From IMG/VR virus record IMGVR_UViG_3300009474_000022, positions 1 to 20,288 of that record: a stretch of DNA of 20,288 nt, one strand, 5' to 3'. The position numbers and the translations under genes were made by a program. Positions 1-8,065 of this stretch are shown piece by piece. This DNA is from a virus. Positions within the stretch are counted from its first letter, which is position 1. Each line of letters begins with the position of its first letter. A model generated the notes under the pieces. It saw nothing but the letters and a program-made list of their open reading frames with translations. It was not told where the DNA came from and made no database searches.

Positions 1-1
1 A

Positions 2-127
2 CCACAAGATGGCAAACCCAAAATATATCACTGGACGGAGGGTGGTCCTTGGTTCGTGGACAACTACTTCGAATGCGAATATGCAGATCTTTGGAAGAAA
101 GAAGTTATTAATCTTTTTTCTAAATGA
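2..127 (+). CDS. C-terminal end of a probable glycosyltransferase (5' truncated)
   Basis: An open frame enters from the left edge and gives 41 residues before a TGA stop; the start lies outside the window. The visible tail contains YHWTEGGPWF followed by a C-E-Y-A-D-L-W segment. A histidine/aromatic run of the 'H-x-T-x-GGPWF' kind closes many GT-A (GT8-like) sugar transferases, where it helps bind the nucleotide-sugar diphosphate; that is the basis of the call. Its stop overlaps the start of the next gene in an ATGA junction, so the two are probably co-translated. Because only the last 41 residues are visible, the donor and acceptor sugars cannot be inferred. Confidence 0.55.
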   Translation, partial: PQDGKPKIYHWTEGGPWFVDNYFECEYADLWKKEVINLFSK

Positions 128-564
128 TAGAAAAAATTAATCATAATCATTTATTATTAAACCCAAAGCATATCTATGTTAGACACATTATTGACCAAAA
201 GGTATATGATGTACTATATGAAAATTGGAATAATTTAAAACATTTTAGATGGAAAAACTTTATTGAAAATTATAACTTAAATTTAAAATTTTATAACGAT
301 TTACATGAAATCAATGACGATCATCAACAAAGGTACAAGGGTTTTTGGTTTTTTAAAGATCGTATTGACAAACGTAAAACAAAAATTATCATTAGCGATA
401 AGAAAGAATATCAATATTGGCCTAATGTTCTATTAATTGTCGAAAATAACACCAAGGTTCAATTTACTAGTGATAAAATAGATACAAATATGTTTAAGCC
501 TTGCATAACTATTAAATTTACAGACAGCCAATTGAAACTGTTAGATAATTTTTTTAGAATATAA
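124..564 (+). CDS. Hypothetical protein, 146 aa
   Basis: I do not recognise this protein. It is lysine/asparagine rich, with aromatic clusters (KGFWFFKDRID near residues 72-82, YQYWPNVLLIVEN near 96-108), and has no signal peptide or membrane segment. Its ATG overlaps the stop of the upstream glycosyltransferase fragment by 4 nt (ATGA), so it belongs to that operon and may share a glycan-related role; this is inference from position only. Its last 24 nt overlap the tail of the convergent FkbM methyltransferase gene. Composition is very AT-rich, like the rest of the plus-strand glycan genes. Confidence 0.7.
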   Translation: MIEKINHNHLLLNPKHIYVRHIIDQKVYDVLYENWNNLKHFRWKNFIENYNLNLKFYNDLHEINDDHQQRYKGFWFFKDRIDKRKTKIIISDKKEYQYWPNVLLIVENNTKVQFTSDKIDTNMFKPCITIKFTDSQLKLLDNFFRI

Positions 565-1134
565 CACATCCACCTGTTTTGGTTCACAAACGTGTTCTGC
601 AATGATTTTATGATAGGTAAAACCAATGGTCTTCATGTAATTTGTCATTTCCTCTAAGCTGGGTAAGTCATTGACTTTTTTTATATTAACTTCATTAAGT
701 ATGTAATCTGCTTTCTTAAAAATGTCTTCACTACCTTTCATTATCAACAGCTCACTGCCTTGGACATCTTGTTTAATAAAATCATATCGTTGATTTCCTA
801 CAACAGATTCTAAAGTTACCATTTGACGTTTATCTATTTTTTTGTTGTTTGAGGGAAAAATACTAGCGCCTTTGGTATATCCAACTTTGTTTATGTATAC
901 GTCAACTTCGCGATGTTTGTCTCCTAATAATGCTATGTGATATTCGTTAGATATATTTTTTAAAAACTGTTCATGTTTAGGCCCTGCTTCGATGCAGGTA
1001 TAATAGGAGTCTGGCCAAAAAGTTTTACAGTTTTTTGTCCAAAAACCATTCCAAGCACCCAGATCTAATATTCGTTTTGGAGTATATCCTTTATCGGCAA
1101 GATTTGTTTTTAGCCAGTTGTATTGCTCTTCCAT
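541..1134 (-). CDS. FkbM-family SAM-dependent methyltransferase
   Basis: A 197-aa Rossmann-type methyltransferase. The SAM-binding motif I is RILDLGAWNG (residues 21-30). An acidic residue follows strand 2 (CIEAGPKH, E49). The FkbM hallmark DVQGSELLIMKG lies at 123-134, after YDFIKQ. FkbM proteins O-methylate sugars or polyketides and are frequent in phage and bacterial glycan clusters, so methylation of a glycan hydroxyl is the likely role; the substrate is unknown. It is the last gene of a three-gene minus-strand operon. Its ATG overlaps the stop of the upstream GT-B-like gene by one base (TAATG), a translational-coupling junction. It is more AT-rich than the two genes before it. Confidence 0.85.
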   Translation of the reverse strand: MEEQYNWLKTNLADKGYTPKRILDLGAWNGFWTKNCKTFWPDSYYTCIEAGPKHEQFLKNISNEYHIALLGDKHREVDVYINKVGYTKGASIFPSNNKKIDKRQMVTLESVVGNQRYDFIKQDVQGSELLIMKGSEDIFKKADYILNEVNIKKVNDLPSLEEMTNYMKTIGFTYHKIIAEHVCEPKQVDVLYSKKII

Positions 1135-1946
1135 TATAATAATCTAATATTTTTTAGTATTGATACAGCAGTGCCATTGTCATACTCCTCTGGTGTAAAT
1201 TGTTGATAACAAAGGCTGTTAAACCATTCTGTGGGATCAACCCATTTGGGATTTTCAATAAATCTCAAATCTGTATTTGCTATAGGTTCTGCAAAACTTT
1301 TTGTATGACAGAACACAGGAACACCTTGTGCTATTGCCTCCACAGCACTGATAGAACAACTAGTCACACAGGCCCAGGCATCTTTGAGCTGTTCTTCGAT
1401 AGGAACGTCTGCCACTGCTGGACCACTGGTTCCGTTTTTTCTGGGTTTGTCTCTCCATACAACAGGTCTATCTGTGTAGTCTTGTATCTCACCGGTAATG
1501 TGTACGTGCCAATCATTCCAGTCGATATAATTCTGTATTGTGTAACTGCTGGGACAAACTAAAATATGTTTGCCTGATTTTTTTCTTTCTTTTATGTTGA
1601 TATTAAATTTTTTAAATCTATCCGATGGACAATCTTTGATCAAAGGTACGTGAATATTATTTTTAGCAATACGCCAATAGTGATTGTCTGATTTCAAATT
1701 ACGATTATCAAATCTTCCAAAGTATGGAGTATCTGTAAACCAATAATTCAACGACTGCTGTTCTATTTTTTTTACTAGATCTAAATTTCGATTCACAAAT
1801 CCCCAGAACATAGAGTCAGCGGGTGGCTGTTCGTTGACTGCGTTATTCCTTATTTCTACTTCACTGGGCCAGGTTTTTTCTATGCCTCTAAACACTTCCC
1901 AACACTTGCTTTTTGGATTATTCTGCGGTGCGTAAATTGTTAACAT
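1134..1946 (-). CDS. GT-B-like glycan biosynthesis protein (paralogue A)
   Basis: A 270-aa protein of a family that appears four times in this window (also 3694-4512, 4502-5485, 7190-8065). Shared landmarks are a basic WRDKPRK segment (164-170), a glycine-proline loop in 'CVTSCSISAVEA...GVPVFC' (193-213), then PIAN (221-224) and a closing QQFTPEEYDNGTA (248-260). The pattern V-x-T-x-x-S-x(5)-A-x(3)-G-x-P-x-F resembles the nucleotide-sugar-binding C-terminal half of KpsC/KpsS-type capsule transferases and other GT-B enzymes, so a glycosyltransferase role is likely but unproven. It overlaps the SGNH gene by 29 nt upstream and the FkbM gene by 1 nt downstream. GC content is clearly higher than in paralogue B. 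Confidence 0.65.
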   Translation of the reverse strand: MLTIYAPQNNPKSKCWEVFRGIEKTWPSEVEIRNNAVNEQPPADSMFWGFVNRNLDLVKKIEQQSLNYWFTDTPYFGRFDNRNLKSDNHYWRIAKNNIHVPLIKDCPSDRFKKFNINIKERKKSGKHILVCPSSYTIQNYIDWNDWHVHITGEIQDYTDRPVVWRDKPRKNGTSGPAVADVPIEEQLKDAWACVTSCSISAVEAIAQGVPVFCHTKSFAEPIANTDLRFIENPKWVDPTEWFNSLCYQQFTPEEYDNGTAVSILKNIRLL

Positions 1947-2586
1947 CTATAAATTCAATCAACTGCTCTGCCCACTGTTTGTGCCCATCTGTGCTTGGAT
2001 GTGGATCTTGTGGACTCACAATTTGGTTATTTTTAATTATGTAATTGTAGTGAGAATCATTTATGTTGAAGTATCTTCTTGTGTTTATTCTGCCCAATAA
2101 AGCGTTCAAATCTCCCGTATTTTTAACGATATCAATGGGCAACGAGTTATACATCACATAAGGAATATCATGATTTTCAAAGTAGTTTTGTAGATCTAAC
2201 ACGTGATTCAACCATCGCATTGTGCCTGTTTGTTCTATGTCCCAGCCCGGCTGAGCATCTATAAATCTCAATTGTTCTCCAATTTTCCAAGTGCGCCAAG
2301 TAAGTTCTGTTCCAGATATTCTACCTTTTTTCCATCCGTCGTTGGTCACGTAATCCATTCTGTGTGTGCTTGAAAATCCTATAACAGCAAAAACATTTTC
2401 TTTGGAGTTGGTTTCAAACCAGTGTTTGGTTGTAAAACATAATCTGTCGTTGCCTCGACCCCCCATGGCAAGATTGTGTAATTCCATACCATAGTGTTCA
2501 GCAATAATTTTAGAAGTAAATGTATCAACACCGTCTTTTGGACGAGTGGTAAGAAAACTGCAACCATTAGAAAAGAGTTTGAACAT
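1918..2586 (-). CDS. SGNH/GDSL-type hydrolase (esterase or acetyl-transfer enzyme)
   Basis: A 222-aa protein with the block structure of SGNH hydrolases. FSNGCSFLT at residues 6-14 carries the nucleophilic serine (block I). MGGRGNDR at about 41-48 supplies the oxyanion glycine/asparagine (block II). DPHPSTDGHKQW near the C terminus holds the Asp-His pair (block V). Such enzymes remove or transfer acyl groups, commonly O-acetyl groups on polysaccharides. Sitting first in an operon with a GT-B-like protein and a methyltransferase, it plausibly edits the same glycan. No signal peptide is visible, so it should act in the host cytoplasm or on the virion. The start is the ATG at 2586, next to the divergent promoter gap. 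Confidence 0.8.
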   Translation of the reverse strand: MFKLFSNGCSFLTTRPKDGVDTFTSKIIAEHYGMELHNLAMGGRGNDRLCFTTKHWFETNSKENVFAVIGFSSTHRMDYVTNDGWKKGRISGTELTWRTWKIGEQLRFIDAQPGWDIEQTGTMRWLNHVLDLQNYFENHDIPYVMYNSLPIDIVKNTGDLNALLGRINTRRYFNINDSHYNYIIKNNQIVSPQDPHPSTDGHKQWAEQLIEFIDVNNLRTAE

Positions 2587-2607
2587 GACTATATTTTATA
2601 GTATAAT
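2579..2607 (+). promoter_or_regulatory. Sigma70-like promoter for the plus-strand glycan operon
   Basis: TTGAAC (2579-2584), a 17-bp spacer and a perfect TATAAT (2602-2607) lie just before the ATG at 2621. A start of transcription about 7 nt past the -10 box would leave a leader of only some 7 nt, and no Shine-Dalgarno sequence is seen. The -35 box overlaps the first codons of the divergent SGNH gene. On the opposite strand TTGTAA and TATAAA occur with a 15-bp spacer, a weaker candidate for the minus-strand operon. Confidence 0.5.
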
Positions 2608-2620
2608 TAACTGAATTACA

Positions 2621-3697
2621 ATGATTGTTAAACCTATTTCTGACATAAATTTTTTTCTAGAAAAGTTTGGGCATACAGATCCACGTTCTGGTTATGTTGT
2701 GCGTTGGCACGAAAAACAACAACAAGATACATTTTTCTCCCCGTATACTTTTGTTGGTAATTTTTACAACTGCACTGTACATAGTACACCGCCTCTATTA
2801 ATAACAGAAGAAAAACAAATGGTCACAGACCACGTGTGGCCACTACTTTGGCAAGTTAAACACAAACCACAAAAAACACACTCGTTGTGGAGAGAATGGG
2901 GAAATAATATAAATTTAAATATTCCAACTGTTTCTAAAAATTTTAATGACGAAAATACTTACATCTGGATGCCCATTGACGAGCAGTCTTGTAATAATCC
3001 TTGGCACGTGTGGATAGATATAATTTCTAAGTTGAGATTGATATCTCTCAAAAGAGAAAAACATATATTAGATTATGTTTACATATTTCCTTGTATTGGA
3101 GAATATTTAACAAATGTATTAAAAGAAATTTATCCTAAGATGAAATATTATGTTATGCCAAAAAATTGTTCATGGCAATTTAAAAATTTATTAGTACCAA
3201 GCATGTCAAATCATCTCGACGGAGAAACACAACCGGAATCTATTAATTGGTTGCGAGATCAGAAAAAAAATTCTATAGAAGAATGTGGACCTTCTAAAAA
3301 AATTGTTATTACAAGATCGGACGCATCAAGTCGCCGACTTTCAAACCAACAGGAGTTACTTTTGGCGTTGGTAGGGTTCGAACCAATTGAGTTATCTAAA
3401 CACACAATAAAACAACAAATGCAGATATGTCATGAGGCCACACATATAGTTTCAACACACGGTGCAGGACTGGTTAATTTATTATGGGCACAATCGGGCA
3501 CAAAAGTGGTCGAAATAACACATGATTTATACAATAAAAAAGTTTATCCAATCCTCAGTTATCATTGTGGTCATAATCATAAAATATTAATAGGAGAAAA
3601 AGTTGATTTACATCATGAAAAAAAAATATCCGGAATAAAGAAAAAAAATGACGGAAACATAAAGATAAACATAAATGAGGTGCTGAAATTATTATGA
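2621..3697 (+). CDS. GT61-type (DUF563) glycosyltransferase
   Basis: A 358-aa protein with the hallmarks of glycosyltransferase family 61 (DUF563, capsular polysaccharide/EOGT-like). These are a conserved NNPWHVWID segment (125-133), a basic motif ITRSDASSRRLSN (230-242), and the HGAGLVNLLWAQSG motif (280-293) followed by KVVEIT (295-300). Family members transfer a pentose or N-acetylhexosamine from a nucleotide sugar; the specific donor cannot be told. It is the first gene of the plus-strand glycan operon, directly behind a promoter, and its end overlaps the next ATG by 4 nt (ATGA). The gene is strongly AT-rich, unlike the minus-strand SGNH and GT-B-like genes beside it. Confidence 0.82.
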   Translation: MIVKPISDINFFLEKFGHTDPRSGYVVRWHEKQQQDTFFSPYTFVGNFYNCTVHSTPPLLITEEKQMVTDHVWPLLWQVKHKPQKTHSLWREWGNNINLNIPTVSKNFNDENTYIWMPIDEQSCNNPWHVWIDIISKLRLISLKREKHILDYVYIFPCIGEYLTNVLKEIYPKMKYYVMPKNCSWQFKNLLVPSMSNHLDGETQPESINWLRDQKKNSIEECGPSKKIVITRSDASSRRLSNQQELLLALVGFEPIELSKHTIKQQMQICHEATHIVSTHGAGLVNLLWAQSGTKVVEITHDLYNKKVYPILSYHCGHNHKILIGEKVDLHHEKKISGIKKKNDGNIKININEVLKLL

Positions 3698-4512
3698 CAA
3701 ATTATCTAAGTACTACAAACAGACAAGTAACAGAAAAATATATTGAATTTTTTAAAAAAGGTATTCCAAATTCTCAAATAGAAAATTACGAAACAATATT
3801 AAAGAAAAAAGATATATCATCTATAACATTTTTTGGAATATTAAGAGGAACCAACATACTTTACGAGTATTGTATTAATAATAATATTCCTTTCTATTAC
3901 ATGGATAGACCTTATTGGGGGGAGAGTAGAATGGATCCTTTTTGGTTAAGAATAGTTAAAAACGGCCATGTTAAAAATGTCATCGATCAACGATTCGAAG
4001 ATAGATTTAAAAGCACATGTTCGTGGAATATAGATCCTTATCATAAAAATGGTAAAAAAATATTAATTTGTCCGCCCACCGAATCGATTAGTGTTTTTTT
4101 CAAATGTGAAGATTGGTTGAAAAAAACTTTAACCAAATTAAAACAACACACGGATAAAGAAATGATTATAAGAGACAAACCGTATAATCCATCGGCAATG
4201 ATCGACGAAAACGGAATAATACGTACAGGAAAAAACACCACCACAATCGATAAAGAAAAAATAAACTGGAGAGAAATACACGCCGTGGTGACTTTTAATA
4301 GTTCAATTACACTTAAAGCACTTGCCAATGGAGTTCCGGTATTTTGTGATAAAAATAATTGTGCTTTTCCTATCGCAGAGAACGATTTTTCAAAAATTGA
4401 AACCCCTCGATACGAAGATCCCAGACCTTTATTTTATAGTTTGTCATATGGACAATTTAATAAAACAGAAATGGAAAACGGATTTGCATGGAGTATATTA
4501 AATGGACGTTGA
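3694..4512 (+). CDS. GT-B-like glycan biosynthesis protein (paralogue B)
   Basis: A 272-aa relative of the 1134-1946 product. The two align along their whole length: a 'FxGxxR.N' patch near residue 47, a D-x-P-Y-x-G motif (71-76 here), W-R-I and K-N near 84-90, ILICPP (123-128), IRDKP (159-163), VVTFNSSITLKALANGVPVF (198-217), FPIAEND (225-231) and GQFNKTEMENG (253-263). The C-terminal motifs point to a GT-B-type nucleotide-sugar-binding domain as in KpsC/KpsS-like transferases. No membrane segment is visible. It overlaps GT61 by 4 nt and paralogue C by 11 nt, so translation of the three is probably coupled. Confidence 0.65.
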   Translation: MTNYLSTTNRQVTEKYIEFFKKGIPNSQIENYETILKKKDISSITFFGILRGTNILYEYCINNNIPFYYMDRPYWGESRMDPFWLRIVKNGHVKNVIDQRFEDRFKSTCSWNIDPYHKNGKKILICPPTESISVFFKCEDWLKKTLTKLKQHTDKEMIIRDKPYNPSAMIDENGIIRTGKNTTTIDKEKINWREIHAVVTFNSSITLKALANGVPVFCDKNNCAFPIAENDFSKIETPRYEDPRPLFYSLSYGQFNKTEMENGFAWSILNGR

Positions 4513-5485
4513 AATATTTAGAAGAACAGTAAAAGATAGAAAAAGGGGAGCCAGTTGGAAATTATTAGAAGACATGGGGAGAGGTATACGTGCTTGTGGA
4601 GACAACCCCATTTTTATAAACAAAGATAAAGAAGGTCCTACGGAACAAGGAGAAATGACTCCAACAACTCCTATTTCCTGTATGTTTGGGTATGGTGGAA
4701 CAAATCAAAGGCATCACACGAAAGGTAGGAGATTAGAACTTGTTGAAAATGCCAAGTCCAGGGGTTCTTACGTTATAACTTTCGATGGGGGGGTTCTTTC
4801 AAGTTTTGGAAATACAATAACCCACCCCCAGCATCACTGGAGGGTAAGTCTTTATTCACCCATGAACAATGGAGATTTTTTATCAGATAACTCCCCACCA
4901 GATCGTTGGAATATGATGTGTAAACTTTGGAATATAAAGTATCAACCATGGAGAAAGTCAAATAAAGAAGATCCAATTGTTTTTGTGCTTCAACCAGCAG
5001 ACAACTGGTCTATGAACGAATTAGATCCCATTGAATGGTTTAAATCGGTATATGATAAAATTAGACCATTGACGGACCGACCCTTTATTGCGAGACCTCA
5101 TCCAAATCACATGGCACAAATGGAAAAAAGAAAATCGGAATTTCCTTCGGACGTTAATTTAGTTATAGGTCCCACTATATTCTCCGGAGACAACAAGAAA
5201 TTTTATAGATTTAATTTTCAAGACATGATCAGTAATGCCCACGCTGTAATTACACATAATTCGACTGCAAGTGTAGATAGTTGTATAAGAGGTATTCCAA
5301 CTTTTTGTACATCGGATCTTGCACTTTGTTGGCCCGTAGCAAATAATGATTTAACTAAAATTGAATCACCCGAGATTCCAGACAGAACTCAATGGGTTTA
5401 CGACTTAGGTTACAAAATGTGGAGTACGGAAGAAATTAAAAATGGGACTGTGTTTAAAAGATTTAAAAAAAAATTAGGATTGTAA
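4502..5485 (+). CDS. GT-B-like glycan biosynthesis protein (paralogue C)
   Basis: A 327-aa, longer and more diverged member of the same family. Recognisable parts are FIARPHPNHM (195-204), corresponding to the RDKP segment of A and B, then AVITHNSTASVDS (248-260), GIPTFC (264-269), WPVANNDLTKIESP (277-290) and the closing MWSTEEIKNGT (306-316). The combination of an R-P-H-P motif with 'THNSTAS' is close to the classical signature of KpsC/KpsS and CDP-glycerol-type GT-B transferases, which strengthens the glycosyltransferase assignment for the whole family. The ATG at 4502 lies 11 nt inside the preceding gene, and the stop shares one base with the next start (TAATG). Confidence 0.68.
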   Translation: MDVEIFRRTVKDRKRGASWKLLEDMGRGIRACGDNPIFINKDKEGPTEQGEMTPTTPISCMFGYGGTNQRHHTKGRRLELVENAKSRGSYVITFDGGVLSSFGNTITHPQHHWRVSLYSPMNNGDFLSDNSPPDRWNMMCKLWNIKYQPWRKSNKEDPIVFVLQPADNWSMNELDPIEWFKSVYDKIRPLTDRPFIARPHPNHMAQMEKRKSEFPSDVNLVIGPTIFSGDNKKFYRFNFQDMISNAHAVITHNSTASVDSCIRGIPTFCTSDLALCWPVANNDLTKIESPEIPDRTQWVYDLGYKMWSTEEIKNGTVFKRFKKKLGL

Positions 5486-6282
5486 TGAAATATCAAAGGT
5501 TTAAAATAATTAAAGAAGAATTACAAAATTGTTCATCTTTAATATTAAGTTTTCCTAGAAGTGGCAGAACCTGGATGAGGTTTGTTTTAGGACATTATAT
5601 TGAACGATATTATAATGTTCCATTTACAAAATTTCTAGAAAGACCAAGAGGAAATGGTGCTCCACAAATTAGTATGAGACACGATTTCATGAGCACAACC
5701 GGTCATATTCCATGGAGTGACTATTTTGAAATACAAAAAAATAAAAAATTTATTTTTACTAATGAAATCAAAAATAAAAAAATTGTGTATCTTTTTAGAA
5801 ACCCTTTGGATGTATTGTTTTCCTATTGGCCTTATCTGCAGAGCATACCATACGATAATTTTAAATGTAAAAATTATGATAACATCGTTGAGTTTGCAAA
5901 GGACCCAGATTGGGGATTGCAAATAATTATAAATTTTATGAACGAAATGATATTACATTTTAATAATCATCGGTCGCCAAAATTAGCAATAACATACGAA
6001 GCAATGAAAAATGACGAAAACACTTGGAAAAAATTAATAGAGTTTACTTGTAAAAACTTTGATCAGAAAGCCTACGAGTATGCAAAAAGTTTAACTAGTT
6101 TTCAAAAAATGCAAAAGAAGAACGATTCTTCCAAACCAAAAAATCTTCATTTTTATCGTAAAGGTGGTAGTAATTATATTAGCGAACTGCCAACATATCA
6201 GCAGGAATTACTTAATAATTGGCCGGGACTAAAAGAGTTAACTGTAAAAATAAAAAACTTAAATATAGATATACAAAAATGA
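5485..6282 (+). CDS. Sulfotransferase (PAPS-dependent)
   Basis: A 265-aa protein with the two PAPS-binding signatures of the sulfotransferase superfamily. The 5'-phosphosulfate loop is LSFPRSGRTWMR (21-32) and the 3'-phosphate motif is VYLFRNPLDVLFSYW (101-115). A YRKGGSN segment (224-230) corresponds to the C-terminal RKG loop that contacts PAPS. H66 in 'SMRHDF' is a candidate catalytic base. It should transfer sulfate from PAPS to a hydroxyl, most likely on a sugar given its position inside a glycosyltransferase operon. Sulfotransferases are unusual but known in marine phages. It begins at a TAATG junction and ends overlapping the next ATG (ATGA). Confidence 0.85.
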   Translation: MKYQRFKIIKEELQNCSSLILSFPRSGRTWMRFVLGHYIERYYNVPFTKFLERPRGNGAPQISMRHDFMSTTGHIPWSDYFEIQKNKKFIFTNEIKNKKIVYLFRNPLDVLFSYWPYLQSIPYDNFKCKNYDNIVEFAKDPDWGLQIIINFMNEMILHFNNHRSPKLAITYEAMKNDENTWKKLIEFTCKNFDQKAYEYAKSLTSFQKMQKKNDSSKPKNLHFYRKGGSNYISELPTYQQELLNNWPGLKELTVKIKNLNIDIQK

Positions 6283-7193
6283 AAATCAAAATTGTAACAT
6301 CATATAAACCGGGTACCTGGAGCAAATATGCTGAAAAATGTGTACGTAGCGTGATAGAAAATTGGCCCGATGGTATAGCGGTCAATGTATATCACGAAGG
6401 TCCGCAGGAAGAAACTAAAAATTTTATGTCTCCTAGATTGAAATGGATTGATCTCCATGAGGTACAGCCAGAACTAGTTAAATTTAAACAACGTCATAAG
6501 AACGATCCTGTGGCCAACGGAGAATTACAACAAATCCCAAACGGTGTCAGACGGTTGCCAGAAGCAGGAGGCATGGACCGAGGCAAGGGGTCTTATTTGT
6601 GGGACTCTGTCAGATTTTCAAACAAAGTTTTTTGTGTCACACACGCCATTAAAGAATCTATCAAAAAAGAATACGATTACATAATATGGCTAGACGCCGA
6701 CACATACACATTTAGACCAATGCCAAGAAATTTTTTAGAATCTCTTTTACCAGATACTACTATGTTAACTTATCTGGGAAGAGAAAATCCTAATTTAAAA
6801 GATGGTGGAAAATATCCGGAATGTGGGTTTGTGGGGTATAATCTGCGACACTGGGACATACAAAATTTTGCACGTGATTGGGAGCAACTATACATCACCG
6901 ACAAGGTGTTTAATCTTTTAGAATGGCATGATTCATATGTTTTTTGGCATTTGTCAAAATGGTACAGGCGATACAAAAACATAAAAGTGAATGATATCGG
7001 TTACTGGAAAGGAGTCAAAGGTCATCATGTTTTTGTTAATTCAGAACTGGGATTGTATATTGATCATATGAAAGGTAAAAGAAAAAAAATAGGTAGTAGT
7101 GCTAAAAATGATTTTCGACCACAGCAATTAGATGCTACAAAAAATATATCACAACTAGATTATTGGTCTAAAGTGCCTCCGGAATTAAAATGA
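6279..7193 (+). CDS. GT-A-type glycosyltransferase with DAD motif
   Basis: A 304-aa protein. An in-frame ATG at 6219 would add 20 basic residues lying wholly inside the sulfotransferase gene. The ATG at 6279 fits better because it forms the ATGA overlap typical of this operon and starts directly with the first beta strand (MKIKIVTSY). The metal-binding motif is IIWLDADTYTF (135-145). ECGFVGYN (181-188) and EWHDSYVF (215-222) follow, matching acceptor-side elements of GT-A enzymes, and a C-terminal DHMKGKRK (262-269) ends the domain. The metal and nucleotide sugar are expected to be bound at the DAD. Specificity cannot be inferred. It is co-transcribed with sulfotransferase and GT-B-like genes. 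Confidence 0.78.
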   Translation: MKIKIVTSYKPGTWSKYAEKCVRSVIENWPDGIAVNVYHEGPQEETKNFMSPRLKWIDLHEVQPELVKFKQRHKNDPVANGELQQIPNGVRRLPEAGGMDRGKGSYLWDSVRFSNKVFCVTHAIKESIKKEYDYIIWLDADTYTFRPMPRNFLESLLPDTTMLTYLGRENPNLKDGGKYPECGFVGYNLRHWDIQNFARDWEQLYITDKVFNLLEWHDSYVFWHLSKWYRRYKNIKVNDIGYWKGVKGHHVFVNSELGLYIDHMKGKRKKIGSSAKNDFRPQQLDATKNISQLDYWSKVPPELK

Positions 7194-8065
7194 AAATAGC
7201 AGTATTTCCTGATTATGGTAGTTTAAATTCAGAACCAGTTTTCAAAGCATTCATAGAAAACTTGAGGTACAAAAACGAAAATTTCGTACTTAATAAATTT
7301 GATAATACGTGTGACGTGGCTGTAATTTGGTCTGTGTTGTGGCAAGGACGCATGGAACAAAATAAAAAAGTTTGGGATTTTTTTAAGGAAAATAATAAAC
7401 CTGTAGTAGTTCTCGAGGTGGGCGGTATTAAAAGAAATGTAACTTGGAAAATAGGAATAAATGGCATTAATAGAGATGCCGACTTTGCCAATCAAACAGT
7501 TAATGAAAAAAGATGGTCAAAATTTAACATAGAATTAAAACCATGGAAACAAACAGGAAATATAATTGTGATTTGCGGACAGCACGACAACAGTGAACAA
7601 TGGAACGGTCTTCCTAAAATGTCAAAATGGATTGAAAATCAAATTTTAGAGATAAGAAAATTCTCTGACAAACCAATATTAGTTCGTCCTCATCCTAGAA
7701 ATATTATTAATTTTAATGAAAAAAAATTTAGTGATGTAAGAGTTAAAATTCCACAGAGAGATTGGTCCACCTACGACGATACCGATTTTAAGAAAACTCT
7801 AACCTCAACCTGGGCTGTGGTAAATCATTCGTCAAATCCGGCAATGGAATCAATTTTTAATGGCATACCGGTTTTTGTCTCAGAATCAAGTCTTTGCTAC
7901 GATGTTGGAAATTCTTCTCTTACAGAAATTATAAAACCGAGAATGCCTAATAGACACTCGTGGGTGGAAAAGTTATCTTATACAGAATGGTCAATTAGCG
8001 AAATCAGAGAAGGGGAACCGTGGAAAAGAATTAGAGAAAGGTTGCTTGAAAAATATATAAAATAA
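7190..8065 (+). CDS. GT-B-like glycan biosynthesis protein (paralogue D)
   Basis: A 291-aa member of the four-copy family, closest in motif form to paralogue C. It shows ILVRPHPRN (163-171), AVVNHSSNPAMES (209-221), NGIPVFVS (224-231) and a tail YTEWSISEIREG (264-275) that matches MWSTEEIKNG in C and QFTPEEYDNG in A. The N-terminal half begins with MKIAVFPDYG and contains a VVVLEVGG strand-loop (72-79), compatible with a first Rossmann domain of a GT-B enzyme. It overlaps the GT-A gene by 4 nt (ATGA). The next gene begins on the base after its stop. The reaction is inferred from fold motifs only. Confidence 0.66.
   Translation: MKIAVFPDYGSLNSEPVFKAFIENLRYKNENFVLNKFDNTCDVAVIWSVLWQGRMEQNKKVWDFFKENNKPVVVLEVGGIKRNVTWKIGINGINRDADFANQTVNEKRWSKFNIELKPWKQTGNIIVICGQHDNSEQWNGLPKMSKWIENQILEIRKFSDKPILVRPHPRNIINFNEKKFSDVRVKIPQRDWSTYDDTDFKKTLTSTWAVVNHSSNPAMESIFNGIPVFVSESSLCYDVGNSSLTEIIKPRMPNRHSWVEKLSYTEWSISEIREGEPWKRIRERLLEKYIK

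Noticed and set aside
1200-1562. 120-residue open frame opposite the GT-B-like gene
   Set aside because: It is rich in cysteine, isoleucine and threonine in a pattern typical of an antisense frame, and the minus-strand protein has clear family motifs.
3368-3392. GGTTCGAACC resembling a tRNA T-loop, hinting at a tRNA or attachment site
   Set aside because: It lies in the conserved coding part of the GT61 gene (encoding VGFEP), flanking bases cannot form a T-stem on either strand, and no anticodon arm is nearby.
6219-6278. Upstream ATG giving a 20-residue longer GT-A protein
   Set aside because: The extension is wholly inside the sulfotransferase gene, is basic and unlike a glycosyltransferase start, and the ATGA overlap at 6279 fits the operon.
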